A stretch of DNA of 64,000 nt, from assembly GCA_036346275.1 (NCBI GenBank), contig CM070720.1, forward strand, positions 14,671,278-14,735,277. Reading direction: 5' to 3'. The stretch is from Otatea glauca. Its lineage: Eukaryota; Streptophyta; Magnoliopsida; Poales; Poaceae. How positions within the stretch are numbered: the stretch's first letter is position 1; every line of letters starts with the position of its first letter. This document shows positions 1-12,559 of the stretch, one piece after another. A program made the translations under genes and the position numbers. The notes beneath the pieces are model-generated. The model was not told the DNA's origin. It did not search any database and was given only the letters and a program-made list of their open reading frames with translations.

Positions 1-385
1 GGCCAGCGCTCCCGCTGCGCGCCTCGCCGTGCCACCGCCCGCCGCCGCGCCGAGACGCCGCCTCGCCCGCTGACGGCCGGCGCCCCACCCGCCGCTTGTC
101 CGCCGCCGCGCCACCGCCTCCACCCCGCCGCTGTCCGCCCGCCGGCGCCGCGCCCAGCGCCATCGCCGCCGCCGGCGCCACCCCGCCTCCCGGACCCTCC
201 GCGACGCCCACCGGCGTTGGAGAAGGTATATTCGTCTCTTTTATATTCGTTTAAAGTTATTTCATCTCATTTTATATTCACGCATATGATATATATATTT
301 TTATTTTCTCTGCCGTTGTATGTAACGTTAGATTTTAGGGTTTGTGTCAAGCGATAGAGAGCATAGGCGTCACCGTTCGAGAACA

Positions 386-415
386 GCGCATCTCACATTT
401 GCTTGTGAGGTGCGC
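386..415. repeat. Stem-loop in CACTA-1 leader
   Basis: Arms GCGCATCTCACA (386-397) and TGTGAGGTGCGC (404-415) pair over 12 bp with one mismatch around a 6-nt loop. It follows the string GAGAACA, which recurs beside the next hairpin at 556-562. Confidence 0.6.
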
Positions 416-509
416 GCGATTAATTGTATCGGCGTATTTTGGACGGCCGAGAATGTTGGTTGTTGCATAGGGCTGTGGCGTGCGGCGATCCGAGCGTGAT
501 TTCGGCCAC

Positions 510-570
510 ATAACCTGTTGTTCTCCGGCGCACCAAAGATCGAGCGTGCGTTTGGAGAACAGCGGGTTAT
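510..570. repeat. Second stem-loop in CACTA-1 leader
   Basis: Arms at 510-526 (ATAACCTGTTGTTCTCC) and 554-570 (GGAGAACAGCGGGTTAT) pair over 17 bp with two mismatches around a 27-nt loop. Short inverted repeats near the ends of CACTA elements commonly bind the accessory transposition protein; that role here is inference. Confidence 0.6.
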
Positions 571-726
571 CTTTGAAATTTCGTTGGTTCAGAGCGCACG
601 CGTCACAGTCGCATGCAATAGCCTCCATTCTTGGGTGGGTTTAGGACAAATCTTTCCTAATAGGTTGTCTTTGTCACCTAAGCCACGGTCGTGCGTTGAC
701 ATTGTTTCATTTGTTTAGCTTTGATA

Positions 727-3700
727 ATGGGTGACGATCAAGGGCGATGTATGACGGATGGAGGAGTGATGGGGGCACTCAAGGAATGGGGCGATCACGG
801 ATGCTTTCTTGAAGCAAGCATTATTTGGAGGAGCTGAATATGTGTATTGCCGTGTACCCTCTGCGAGAATAACAGCTACTCTGAGAAGGATATAGTGCAA
901 GATCACATTTGCAAAAACGGGTTCATGCCTAACTATTTGGTGTGGCACCGTCATGGAGAGGCCGCAGGCGTGCTATCGAGACAGAAGAGATCTTTGGACC
1001 ATGTGGAGGATCACGACCGGATGGAAGACATCTTTGGATGATCTTGGCGGGGGTGAATTTAACTCGGGAGGGGTCACACCGGAGGAGGTTAAGGAATTCT
1101 ATAGGCTACTTGACGCCTCGGGCGAAGTCGCATGACTTGACCAATGTGACCGTCCTGCGGCGGTTACACGCTTATGTCGATGAAGTCGAAGTTCAACTTT
1201 TCGAACAAATGCTTCAACGCTTTGCTTGAACTAATGAATGATGTCCTTCCGCCTAACCACAAGATGCCAAAGGATTTGTACCAATCGAAAAAGTTGATGG
1301 CGGCCTCGGATGAATTACCGGAAGATTGATGTGCGAGAATAATTGCATGCTGTTCGGAAGGATCATGACAACGATACCCATTGTATGCATTGCGGTAAGT
1401 GCGCATTCGTTGAGGTGGTAGATGAGGAAGGGGTATCGGTGACTACAAAGGTCGCGACTAAACGACGGTACATGCCGATCGAGGATAGGCTTAAACGGCC
1501 GTGTACATGTCAAAAGAAACAATGAAACATATGAGGTGGCACAAAGAAGGTAAGCGTGAGGACCAAGACCGGATATGATGGTCCATCCGTCGATGGCGAG
1601 GCATGGCGGGCATTAGACCGATTCGATCCTCGCATTTGCAAGCGACCCTAGGAGTGTCCGTCTTGGTTTGTCCACGGACGGTTTCACACCTTCAAGACAA
1701 GCGCTAGCCCCTACTCTTGTTGGCGGTCTTCATCATGCCATACAATCTTCCACCGAGATTTGCTTGAAAGAGGGTTCATATTCCTTGCTCTTGTCATTCC
1801 AGTCCTAAGCATCCAGGAAGAATCTCAATGTGTTCATGCGGCCCTTAATTGATGAGTCAAGAAATTGTGGCGAGGAAAAGGCATATGACAGCGTTGGTGG
1901 CGAGAGTTTACCTTACGAGCCGCATACCGTGGTCGGTCCATGATTTGTTGGCATATGGCATTTGGGCGTTGGTGTGTTCATGGTCACTGTGTTGTCCAAT
2001 TTGTATGGTCGACTGATGCATTGTGCTCACGCACGGTAAAAGATCACATTCTTCGATTGCCACCGACGATGGCTTCCGCGAGGCACCCTTTTAGGAACGA
2101 CGCCAAAGCATTTGAAAAGGACGAAAATTAAAAAGGGCCCCGGCGACTCACGGGAGAGGAGATAGTCGAGTGGCATAGTCGGCTTGTACGATCTACTAAG
2201 TGGGTTTCAGGCTATGGAAAGGAGCACAACTGGACTCATATTTCTTTTCTTTGGGAGCTGCCTTACGCTGAAAGCTTTGATTCTCGCCGCATAACATAGA
2301 TTTGATGCACCAAGAGCGCAATGTGGCGAAAGCATCATAAGCATGGTGTTTGATGTAACCGACAAAACAAAGGATAACGTGAGTGCTAGGAAAGACATGG
2401 GTGATCATTGTGCTAGGCCGTGGCTCGAGGTTAAAGTTGGTTTAAATGGGAATGAGAGCCGCCACGAGCTCCATATTGTGTGAAGCCGTAAGACCGTAAA
2501 CAGATTTTGAGGTGGTTGAAAACTCTAAAGTTTCTGACCGCTATGCATCTAACATAAAGCGAGCCGTGGAATGTCAAGACCGTAAGCTAAACGGGTTAAA
2601 GAGTCATGATTACCATATTATCATGGAAAGACTTGTTCCGATAATGTTTCGTGGCTATTTTGATAATGAGTTGTGGAGGATGTTGGCCGAGCTCAGTTAC
2701 TTCTATAGGCAGATATGCGGTAAGGAAATCTCTAAGACGTTGATGCGAAGTTAGAGAAGGGAATTCCATTGCTTGTATGCAAGTTGGAAAAACTTTCCCA
2801 CCTGATTTTATGAATGTGATGCAACACTCTTTGGTGCATCTACCTTGGGAAGCGAAGGTTGGAGGTCCTGCATGATTCGGATGGATGTATAGTCAGAAAG
2901 GGAGTTGAAAAGCTTAGAGCTACGAGGCGCAACAAGGCAAGGGTAGAGGGTGTATCGCAGAGGCTTATGCAAGTAAAGAGATCACAAACTTCTCAACAAA
3001 GTATTTCGCACGCAAGCACAACGTGAATGTCCATAAGAATCGATGCGTCGCGTGAAGAAGAACCGTTGAGCGAACTTAAGCTTTTTCAATGCAAGGGTCA
3101 ACCTGTTGGGTCGTACACTGCACACCATGTTGAGTATGAGGAGTGGAACATGGCCATGCTTTACATGTTCACTAACATGGTAGAAGTTGAAAAATATTTT
3201 GAGTAAGTGACTTTCTTCCGAATTATGTTTTGAACATTTCAGTGTAGTGTCCTTTTTAACCCGAGAATAAATGGCGCAGAGTATTTGACAAAGAAAATTG
3301 GAAGTCAACTCGACAACCCACAACTAAGCAATTGGATAACCTACGTCGTGATGGGTTGAAAGGCGCCCAAGCTTCGTGCAATGGTTCCACAAGATGTAAT
3401 TTGACTATTTATTCATTTTTCTAAAATGAATTGTTGTAGTAACTTAATATTAGACTAACAGATGATGAATGTTGCTATATAGTGTATGCGTGATGCCTCC
3501 GCCCATGAGGATCTCGACGGCTCTCACATGGTGATGTGACGGCAAGGAGCTATAGACGCCGTGATGTGAACGGGTTCCGTTTTGAGCGATGAAATTAGAA
3601 GTGGCCGTCCACTTGCGGCCACTTCAAACAATGGAGTAGTCACAACGTCATCCGATTCCAGTGGCGATATATTAGACTACTACGGTGTTGTACAAAACAT

Positions 3701-4200
3701 AATTGAGTATACCTTTGGGGGTGGCAAAGATCGAAGGTCGTGTTTTTGATTGCCATTGGTTCGATCCACACTGGCACACGTGTCGATGACTTTGGGATGG
3801 TGGAGGTGAAGCACGAGTCATGGCTTCAGGACCATATCAATAACATCGTGCTTGCACATCAAAGTTGAGCAGTGTACTACCGAGCTATCCTCACCGTAGC
3901 TTGAAGGCTTGGTGGGTTGTATTTAAAGTTAACCACAAGTATACCCTCCCGGGATGTTTCGTATGTGGCAAGTAACGTAGAGGATGATGTGGGTGATGTA
4001 TATCAAGAAGAAGCTATAGGGATTCTTTCCTTGTCTCCGACGGGCAGGACTCGATCAATTACCTACCGATGCCACAGGCGTAATAATGAGATGAACCCGC
4101 CCGTCACGGAAACGCCTCAAAAGTCAAGTAGGATTGCACGTCTTCAAGCACGTCTCAATGAAATACGCAGTCGCAGGCGATTCGGCGCCGACGACTTTTG
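727..4200 (+). pseudogene. TNP2-like CACTA transposase of CACTA-1 (decayed)
   Basis: Transposase that would cut the element at its ends in the nucleus. Homology runs in the family's domain order through several frames. The N-terminal Transpos_assoc cysteine motif (CENNSYSEKD then HICKNGFMPNY) is at about 845-960. The TNP2 core is at about 1180-2450 (LMNDVLPPNHKMP, DGEAWRALDRF, RLGLSTDGF). DUF4218 is at about 2505-3200 (KSHDYHIIMERLVPIMFRGY, MNVMQHSLVHLPWEAK). DUF4216 is at about 3690-3900 (WFDPHWHTCVDDFGM) and a basic C-terminus is at 4090-4200. Introns are visible at 3203-3279 (GTAAGT...GCAG) and 3396-3482 (GTAATT...TAG). Many stops and frameshifts, for example after 1130 and 1330, rule out an intact product as read. 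The start is taken at 727 because the homologous frame follows it, but an earlier start cannot be excluded. Confidence 0.85.
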
Positions 4201-4242
4201 ATATGTATATTTTGTAAGATTATTGTTGCCTCGTTCATTTTT

Positions 4243-4247
4243 ACAAG
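4243..4247. repeat. Target site duplication of gypsy-1 (left)
   Basis: ACAAG immediately precedes the LTR start TGTCGGG and is repeated exactly at 17143-17147, the hallmark of LTR-retrotransposon integration. Confidence 0.95.
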
Positions 4248-4940
4248 TGTCGGGACCCGAATCGCAAATCCGGACCCTCTGTGTATTCTCATGCGATCCG
4301 AGATCACGCTAGCACACTGATCATAAGGCTGTGGTTGCACATCACGACATTCACAAGGATATAAGAATAAATAGTGCAAACATGTATATAAAACGAGTTG
4401 TACAACCTTATGGTCTCCTTACGAGATAAGTCACCACGCAGGCTTACATTATTCAAAACAAAGAAATAGCGGCGGAACATAAAAAGTCGTGTAAGCATCC
4501 ATCTTGCCACGAGCAACCGAGTGGCTTGCCCCTAGTTGCTCGTGTCCTCGACGTACTCCTCCTCCCATCTTGGTGTAGTCTCCTCCATCGATGTTGGGGT
4601 TGATAAGCAAGGTGGGGTGAGTACACAAGGCACTCAACAAGTAATGCATGAATGCAAAGACTATTACTATATGCAAAGCTTATTCCAATGGATTGGCTTA
4701 ATTGATCCTTTTGCATCAAGCGGCATTTTTAAACTAGTATCTTGTTTAGATTAAAGCGTTGAAACAGATATAAGTAATACTAATTTCAAATGGTTTTCTT
4801 GAAGATTCTCGGCACCTGACCTTATTAGTTCATTTCCAACACGGCACACAGCCACCCTTCCATGTTTTGTTTATGAAAAACTACCCTTGATTGTAATCCC
4901 GAGCAATGCTCAATACCGTGAGCACGGCTATTCAATAGTT

Positions 4941-4977
4941 TTGACACTCTGCAGAGGTTGTACACTTTACCCACAAG
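4941..4977. repeat. Conserved LTR block (copy in gypsy-1 3' LTR)
   Basis: Centred on the palindrome CTCTGCAGAG and followed by TGTACACTTTACCCACAAGA. The same block is at 14184-14220, 41711-41745 and 46478-46514 in LTRs that otherwise differ. It is preceded by GAGCACGGCTATTC-type sequence in most copies. Function unknown. Confidence 0.8.
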
Positions 4978-7313
4978 ATCGACCGCTCACCACACAGTGA
5001 TTGTCGCAACAAAGCTTTTGGGAACTTCTACCTTAACTAAAGAACCTCTCCAGATTGCCTTCACTATCACTTCCTCACACAGAGCCAAGTATAGGACCGC
5101 CAATCACCGTTGGATGGGCACCAAGCCGTAGCACAGTACGCTCCCCATACAGATACACCCTGTGTCATGTCACCCCGAGGTATCGGAGGAAAGATATCGA
5201 ACCCTAGTCAACTAGGTCTGTCCCATGTCGGACATGTGGTTGTACGGTGACTCGGATCAAAGGCTTGCAAGGTGAAGTCCTTAATCGACCAAGGCAAGAC
5301 TTTCAACACTCAACATGGCACACGGCCCAATGTGGCACACAGACTCACATCACTCAACAACCCAATGCCACACAGCCCACTGGCACTGACCTCTTGCCAC
5401 TTGCCCGATCTAAATCATTTTCCACCCAGTTGATTATTGTGCAACACATGCCAAGAATAACTCAATATCGATGCACGGAACCACACAAAGTTCTTTGTAC
5501 CTCAATCTCAACATGTGGCATCATCACACCACTTTTCAAAATACATTCAATATGTCTTTAATCAATATTGTAGCATTTTTCCGAAAGATCATTCATGATT
5601 CGTTGCAAGGCTAAGCATCTACTCACGGTCTAGCCTCCCGTGTTGGCACAATATTAACATCCAACTAATATAATCAAAACTTAGGGTGACAATGATCTAG
5701 GCATACAATTAATAATTCAAGGTGGCATAACAAAATGGGTTGATTAACTACATTATCCCAAATTAATTTAAATTCATTTTAAATAATTAGCATGCATAGT
5801 TTCAAAGCATAAATTACATTTTAAAATCTGGGATCAAAATGATCAAAGCATCACTTGCCTTCAAAGAGTTGCTGGTCGTGTTCCGAAGCTTGGTCTTGAG
5901 CGACGAATTCTTCCTCGAAACTTCCGGCAAATTTACGCTCACGCGTATAAACAAAGTATACAATAAATAGCCAATACAGAAGACTATATGTCCTCAAAAT
6001 TCAAATAAAATTCACCAATAAATAGCTCACAATTTTATGAATTTTTAGAAATTTGAATCACCCAAATCCGAGTTAAAATGCAAAAGTTATAGTCATTTGA
6101 AGTTTGAATAAAATCTGAAAATACAGAAATTAAGAAAATCCGATTTTTCTGAATTATTTTTATACTTGAAATTCACATTTATGACGTCAGCATGCCTCAT
6201 GATGACGTCAGCACCGAAATGAATTTCCGGCCAAAATATTTTTATATATGAAAATATTTATGGCGTCGCCGATGACGCGTCGACGACGACCGGCACGCCT
6301 GCAGGCCGCCACGCCGCCTGATCTATGGTGAGTCACGGGTTGGCTCGGTCTACCGTGGGCTTGGTTCACGAGCATGCAGCCACGCGGCAAAATCCGCACC
6401 GTTCGCTAAAACCGACGGTCCGATCCTCCGCACCGCGCGCGGCGAGATGCGTCGCGACACGCGTCGCGCATCCGGTGATCGGCCTAAATCCAACGGTTGG
6501 ATTCGCACCGACGCGGCGACGCTCGATTCCCGCGACGCGCGCTGTCGCATCGAGCGGTGCCCTCGGATCTAACGGCCGGCACCACACCGCCATCGCGGCG
6601 CCTCGGTTTACTCGTAGCCACGCGGCACGATCGCAAGTGGCGCGCCCAAAGCAACTACGGATCGGTCTCGCTCGTCAAACGCCCGCGCGTCGACGCGATT
6701 TGGCGAGGGTGCGGTGCCATCTCCGCCGCTCGTTCAAATCGAACAGCGCAGATCCTTAGGGTAAAACCAGATCCAATCTCTACCGTTGAGATCTAATCCA
6801 ACGGTCCACGGTACGAGCATTTCATCGCTCATGGTGCGGCGTGGTTCAATCCTACGCGCCCACTATCGATCCAGCGGTTAAGACAAAAACATATCGCGGA
6901 CATTAGATCTAATCCAAGCCGTTCGTTCTAGATCTAACGGTTACGATTCAATCTAAACATCTCTGAGAGATGGAGGCTACGTGGACTCACCGAACCGAAC
7001 GATGCAAATCGGACGGTCGGCGCGCGTTCGACGAGGTTGACGGCGCGAAGAAGCGAAGGTTGCCGAGCCGGGAAGATGACCGGCGGCGGCGGCTGGGCTT
7101 CTCCGGCGAGAAGAAGTGGTCCACTCGATCGTCTTGCGGTGAACTCGGGCGGGCCGAGCACGCGGAAGCGACGGACGGCGGCGAGGAATCAAAAACAACG
7201 GCGCACAAGGACGCAACTCACGGCGAGCTCGCTCAGCGCTAGAGAGGGTCTCGGCGTGCGTGCGAGGAGTCAAAAGACGCAGCGAAGGAGCTCTGCCGGA
7301 CGCGCTACTCGGT

Positions 7314-7324
7314 GCACTTAAAGG
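7314..7324 (-). promoter_or_regulatory. Candidate TATA box of gypsy-1 3' LTR
   Basis: On the minus strand this reads CCTTTAAGTGC, followed by a GC-rich, stop-poor leader. It is conserved at 16576-16586 in the other LTR and sits where a related solo LTR has CCTATTTAAGC (53025-53035). Weak match to a TATA consensus; inference from position and conservation. Confidence 0.4.
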
Positions 7325-7865
7325 GGCCTCGACGCGCGCTTACAAAGCGGCGAACGAAGCGGAACGGTCGGCGGCATTAGCTCCGTGATCTCGCGAAGAC
7401 GACCGACGTGGCGCAATCCCGCAGCGTCCGTCGGGCGACGATCCAAGGCTCACGCGCGGGCGACGTGGCACACGCACAGCGCGCGATCCGGATCGAACGG
7501 CTGGGTGGCGGCGCTAGGGTTTCGGCGGATGGGCGGCGGCGCGACGCGAATGGGCTCGGCCCATTCGCTCATAGCCACTTTAAAACCTTTTCAATAAAAA
7601 TAATTCTAGAAATTCACTTAAATCATTTGGGGCTTTTAAAATAGCGAGAAAAATTCTAGAAAAATTCAGAAAATACTTTGAGATATTTGGAACTCAAATA
7701 AAATATTTTCAATAAAACTTTGCTAGAACTTTTCCATTATTTAATTGTTTTCAAGGAAGGCTAGTTTTGAGTAATTCCAAATAAATTTCAATAAATTCCC
7801 AAAATTCACAAAAATCAAAAATACTCTCAAAATTTAAATTAGAGCAAAAATTAGGGTGTTACAAA

Positions 7866-7875
7866 CCTCCCCCTT
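7866..7875 (-). promoter_or_regulatory. Polypurine tract of gypsy-1
   Basis: Minus strand AAGGGGGAGG lies two bases before the 3' LTR start TGTAACACCC. A purine run in exactly this place primes plus-strand DNA synthesis in LTR retrotransposons. Confidence 0.85.
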
Positions 7876-7879
7876 AATG

Positions 7880-10800
7880 TAATCTCGTCCCGAGATTCGT
7901 GGTATCTATAGAAGCAGGTTAGGAACTCCTTCTTGAGATCTTCTTCACGTTCCCACGTTGCTTCACTTTCCGAATGGTTGCTCCATCAACTCTGCGAAAC
8001 GCGTTGACTTGTTCCTTGTCTCTCCGTCCATTCGTCCCGTAATCTTCATTGGATGTTCTTTGTAAGTCGATCTTCTTGCAGCTCAATTGCCTCCAAAGGT
8101 GTTTGCTCTTAGGTACTCAAGACACTTCTTGATTGAGACACATGGAATCGTCATGCACTCTCGCCAAAGAGCTGCGGTAACTCAATTGATACGCAACTTC
8201 ACCTCTACGGCTCAAGATTTTGAATGGTCAGACATATCAGGTGCGAGCTTCCCTTTTGCATGGAACCTTCGACTCCTTTGAGTGGTGTTACTCTAAGATA
8301 CACAAAATCTTGGGTTCAAAGCTTAGTTCCTGCGACGGTTGTCAAGATAACTCTTTTACTGGATTGTGCAATCTTCAATCTTTCCACGACGGGGTGATCG
8401 TGGCTTCTTCTGAAGAATGTCCGTCCGAAAACATGTTGTTCGCCTGTCTCATTCCAATTCAATGGTGTTCGACGGGACCTACCATCTGAGCTTCAAATGG
8501 AGACATTTGTAAACTTGCTTGATAATGTTATTATAGCTGAACTCAAAGATAAGGCAAACACTTGTCCCATGAAGTGGAATATGCTAAGGCACATGCCCTC
8601 AACATATCTTCCAATATCGATTGACTCTCTCGGTTTGTCCATCATGTCATGGATGGTATCTCAGATCAAGTTCAAGCGAGTCCCCATTGCTTCATGAAGC
8701 TTACCCCGTATCTGGAGGTAAATTGGGTACTCTCGTCCGACACTATCTTTTTGGCACTCCATGTAAATGCAGACAATTACGGACATATAAAGTTACGCTA
8801 ACGGTCTCGGAATAAGTGGTCTTCTTGGTATGAAATGTGCCACCTTAGTTAAGCGATCTACTATGACCCATATGGAATCATATCCACTTTGCGTTACGGG
8901 CAATCCGGTTATAAAATCCATACCAATTTCCTCCCATTTCCATTCGGTATCTTTAAGGGTTGTAATAGCCCTGCGCCTTTGGTGCATAGCTTTGACCCTT
9001 TGGCATATGTCACATAATGCAACGATTCGCGACTTCTCGTTTCATGCTTGGCCACCAAAATTTTTCCTTCAAATCTTGATACATTTTCGCACTTCTGGAT
9101 GAATTGAGTACTTGGAGTCATGGGCCTCTCCCAAAATTAATCGCTTCAACTCCTTTTGTTCGGCACACAAATGCGCCCTTTGAACCACATAGTACCTTGT
9201 TCATCCAGCTTTAAAATCTTTTGCTTTGCCTTCATCCATTTTGCCCTTAATTCTTTTGATCTTATCATCATCTTTACGCCCTTCCCGATCGATCTTCCAG
9301 GTAGGTCTTACTTCAAAGTTACTAGGAATCCTTTTGGTACCATTTCCAATTCTAGTTTCGAAATCCTACACATTCTGCTGACTTGTTTCCAACAAAGATA
9401 TTTACACTGTGGTTCTTTTCGCTCAAGGCCCGCCACCACGTTGGCTTTCCCGGGTGGTAGTGAATTCTACATTATAATCCTTGATTAACTCTAACCATCT
9501 TCTTTGCCTCATATTTAGGTCACTTGTGTGAAAATATACTTAAGGCTTTTATGATCGATATATACTTCACATCTATTTCCGATGAGATGATGGCGCCATA
9601 TTTTTAGTGCATGCACTACTAGGCTAATTCTAAATCATGAGTCGGATAGTTCTCCTCATGTGGTCTCAATTGCCTCGATGCATAGGCAATTACCTTCCTA
9701 TTTTGCATCAACACGCATCCCAATCCTCGACGCGATGCATCACAATAAATGTCAAAGTCTTGGTGAGCGTCTGGTAAAACTAATACAGTGCCGATGTTAA
9801 CCTCCTTTTCAATTCTGAAAACTCTTCTCACACTCAGTGTCCATAAAAATTTCTTTTCTTTTTCAACAATTGCGTGAGAGGTCTCATAATCGTAGAGAAT
9901 CCTTCAATGAATCGACGGTAATACCCGCCATTCCAAGGAAACTACGGATTTGGGTTACCGTCTTCTACTTCCCAATGTAAAACCGTTTCCACTTTCTTTG
10001 GATCTACAAAGAACTCCTTCTGCTGTCATTATGTGTCCAAGAAATTCCACCTTATCTTTCCGAAATCACATTTGCTAAATTTCGCAAACAAGCTGTTGTT
10101 CCCTCAACTTTTCAAGGACTAGCCTCAAGTGCTCGGCGTGCTCTTCTCTCGTCTTGGAATAGATAAGGATGTCATCTATGAATCTGACGACGAACTTATC
10201 CAAGTTTTCCATAAAACCTTATTCATTAAGTTCATGAAATATCTTTGGTGCATTTGTCGGACCAAAAGACATCATGTAAACTCGTAGTGTCCATATCTTG
10301 ACGAAAATGCGGTCTTGAATATCCTCGATCGGATCTTGGTGATGGTATCGATCAAGATCAATTTTGGAGAATACTCTGCTCCTCTCAATCGGTCAAACAA
10401 ATCATCGATCCCGGTAGCGGATACTTATTCTTTATCGTCACATCATTGAGTGCACGATAGTCTATACACATCCCGAAACTTCCGTCCTTCTTCTTAACGA
10501 ATAAGACAGTGCTCCCCATGGCGATGAACTAGGTCTTATAAATCCCTTTCCAGTAGCTTCTTCAATTTGCTTCTTCATTTCCACCAATTCCTCTGTGGAC
10601 ATCCTGTAAGGTCTCTTAGCTATTGAGCTGTCCTCGGAACTAGTTCTATCACGAACTCGATATCTCTATCTGGCGGCATTCCGTAAATCTTCCGGGAAAA
10701 CATCCGGATATTCATTGACTATGGAGACTTCCTCTCGGTGGCGATCTTCATGCCGTTGACCATCAATTGTCCATCTCGATCGGTTTCGCTTCAAACTCAA

Positions 10801-11290
10801 TTTTCTTTCCATCCGACTCTCGACCGATATGACTCTTTTCCATGATCCAAATCGCCTTGTGATCGATTAACCAATCCATTCCCGTGATAACATCCAAGGT
10901 TTGGGTATTAAGGACGATTAAGTTAGCTAGGAACTCAACTCCATTAATTATTATTCCTACCCGAACATCCTACTTTAGATCGGAGTTCGATCCGTGGATT
11001 GGACTATGAGCACACATTTAAGATTCACTATTTCCATATCATTTTGAACAGCAAAATCTCGGAAATAAAAGAATGCTAAACTCGGAATCAAATAAAGCGA
11101 TGGTGATCGAGTTTACTAGGAACTTACCCAGTACAACGTCCGAGGCGTTCTGGACTTCATCTTCTGTGATGTGGTTGACTCTGCCTCGTGCAGTTCCTTG
11201 GGATGGAGTCGCTGCTGTTGATGCCCGCGGTTCATGATTAGTGCGGAGTCCTTGCCGTGTGTTCCCTGTGTTAAAGCGAACCGGTGACAC
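7880..11290 (-). pseudogene. gypsy-1 pol: PR-RT-RNaseH-IN-chromodomain (broken)
   Basis: Polyprotein for reverse transcription and integration, read right to left over several frames. Protease region about 11180-11040 (NHITEDEVQNASDVVLGKF; the expected active-site DSG appears as DSE). RT about 10620-10030, with the catalytic box as [10 protein letters not shown] near 10150-10190 where most relatives have Y.DD. RNase H 9831-9619 ([14 protein letters not shown]). Integrase core about 9121-8793 (WEEIGMDFITGLP, DRLTKVAHFIP). Integrase C-terminal tail HVSQLKKCL near 8130. Chromodomain about 8055-7890 (KEHPMKI..., EATWEREEDLKKEF). The order RT-RH-IN is that of Ty3/gypsy. Frameshifts are frequent, several adjoining GC-rich runs where the two LTRs also disagree. 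Not functional as written. Confidence 0.85.
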
Positions 11291-12172
11291 CTCCTTCTTA
11301 GGCGCTTGTTGGCAAAATGCCCCATTTCATTGCAATGATAGCAACGTCTTCCCACGGCCGAGAGGTTCCTCCGACCTGCGCCATAGTTCGGCCGAGATCG
11401 AACATTTTGACCCATCGGGCGATTTGCGGCGGTGGTGCTCATCATTGCCTCTAGGTGGTACCGAATGAGTGTTGGGGTGCCGTCCTCGCCTCTCGCTGCC
11501 TACGACGACCTCCTTGTTGCGCCATTCTCGCGCTTCTGTTGTCATCCAACTCTCGGCGCTTGTCCTCTAAGATCGTGGCTTTGTTAACTAACTCTTGAAA
11601 GTCAGGGAATGTGTGGGTGATCAGTCCCACCTGCAACCCTGCATTCAATCCCTTCATGAAGCGGGATTGTCTGGCCTTATCCGTAGCCACGTCCTCTGGT
11701 GCGTAGCGTGCCAGTTGGGTGAACTTGTTCAGGTAATCGGCCACTGACTGGCCGCCTTGCTTGAGGCTTCGGAACTCCTCCTTTTAAGATCCATGATACC
11801 CTGTACATGGTACCGACTAAGGCCGAGGTGAATTCCTCCCATGTGATACTCTGCGGGTCCTCATGAGCTGCGCAGAAGTTTTCCCACCATTCTGCGGCAG
11901 TCCCTTCGAGTTGATGAGAGGCATAGAGTACCCTCTCATGTCCTACACATTGGGTAATGTGCAGCTTCCTTTCGATTGTCCTTAGCCAATCGTCCGCCTC
12001 CAGTGGATTGGCGTTGCCTGAGAAGGTAGGTGGACGGGTTCTCATAAACTCCGACAACCGTGAGTAGGGGTGTGGTCCATGGTTGCCCCCAGGTTGAACA
12101 TTCGCAGCAGCTTGATTGGATATCTGCTGCATGGTTTGAACCATCGTGGTCATGAGTTGAGTGCGGTGTCAA
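11116..12172 (-). pseudogene. gypsy-1 gag (frameshifted)
   Basis: Capsid-nucleocapsid protein of the retrotransposon. The longest piece, 12153-11677, carries the plant gypsy gag signature (RLSEFMRTRPPTFSGNANPL, ADDWLRTIERKL, EGTAAEWWENF). The next frame, 11744-11451, continues it (YLNKFTQLARYAPEDV, RFMKGLNAGLQ). The nucleocapsid zinc knuckle is at about 11345-11300 as CYHCNEMGHFANK, but the final cysteine of CX2CX4HX4C is read as Arg. Pieces overlap in different frames, so at least two shifts separate them. The start near 12153 follows a stretch (12180-12540) with no recognised gene. Confidence 0.85.
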
Positions 12173-12559
12173 AAGGCTCCTGTGTTACGCATATCGACTG
12201 CGGTGGTTGAGGAATCGGCTCTTCATTCGGTTGTCCGTGCGTTAGCTCCACTTCCATTGGCTCCAACATTTCCACGAGTCCTCACCATCTGTTGCAAGCT
12301 TCCATGGTTAAGAAAAGAAGAAAGCATAGACGAGTAAAAGAACTTATGTGGGGGAAACAGGTGTAACTTAAATTATTTAGCCAATTTATTGATATAATAT
12401 AAAGCAGTATGGTTGCTCACAAGTGCCTAAGGGCAATGCAACACATACGTGACACTCACAACCAAAAGTAAGTAAGCAAACATAGGAATCCATGACAACT
12501 CACACCTAAGGGTGACTCTGAAGCAAAGACGCGACTCAGATATTCGAGTCTCGACACTA
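12173..12559. other. gypsy-1 spacer between orf0 and gag
   Basis: No gene recognised. It contains AT-rich sequence (12300-12480) and CATACG/CTCACA-rich repeats. It lies in the internal region of gypsy-1 just upstream of gag and probably forms an intergenic leader. Confidence 0.5.

Larger units (their letters stand above)
1..726. other. CACTA-1 leader: GC-rich block and non-coding stretch
   Basis: No gene is recognised. Positions 1-225 are extremely GC-rich (roughly 85% by eye) with repeated GCC/CCG runs, ending in GGAGAAG followed by GTATATTC, which could be an exon edge and splice donor. From 230 the sequence turns AT-rich, then becomes mixed with two good stem-loops (386-415 and 510-570). 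It lies directly upstream of the TNP2 reading frame, so it is probably 5' leader or subterminal DNA of CACTA-1, but a captured host exon at 1-225 is also possible. Confidence 0.4.
4248..7863 (-). repeat. gypsy-1 3' LTR
   Basis: A 3,616-bp terminal repeat matching 13498-17142 along its full length. It starts TGTCGGGACC and ends GGTGTTACA on the plus strand. The AT-rich right end (about 7565-7863) differs from the other copy at only about five places by eye, while the GC-rich part (about 6200-7560) has dozens of small indels. It contains the conserved CTCTGCAGAG-centred block at 4941-4977. Open frames inside the GC-rich part are not believed to be genes. Confidence 0.95.

Noticed and set aside
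6325..7644. Several open frames on both strands in the GC-rich part of the gypsy-1 3' LTR
   Set aside because: They arise from GC-rich, stop-poor sequence, are open on both strands, and the frames are not kept in the second LTR copy (15598-16861).
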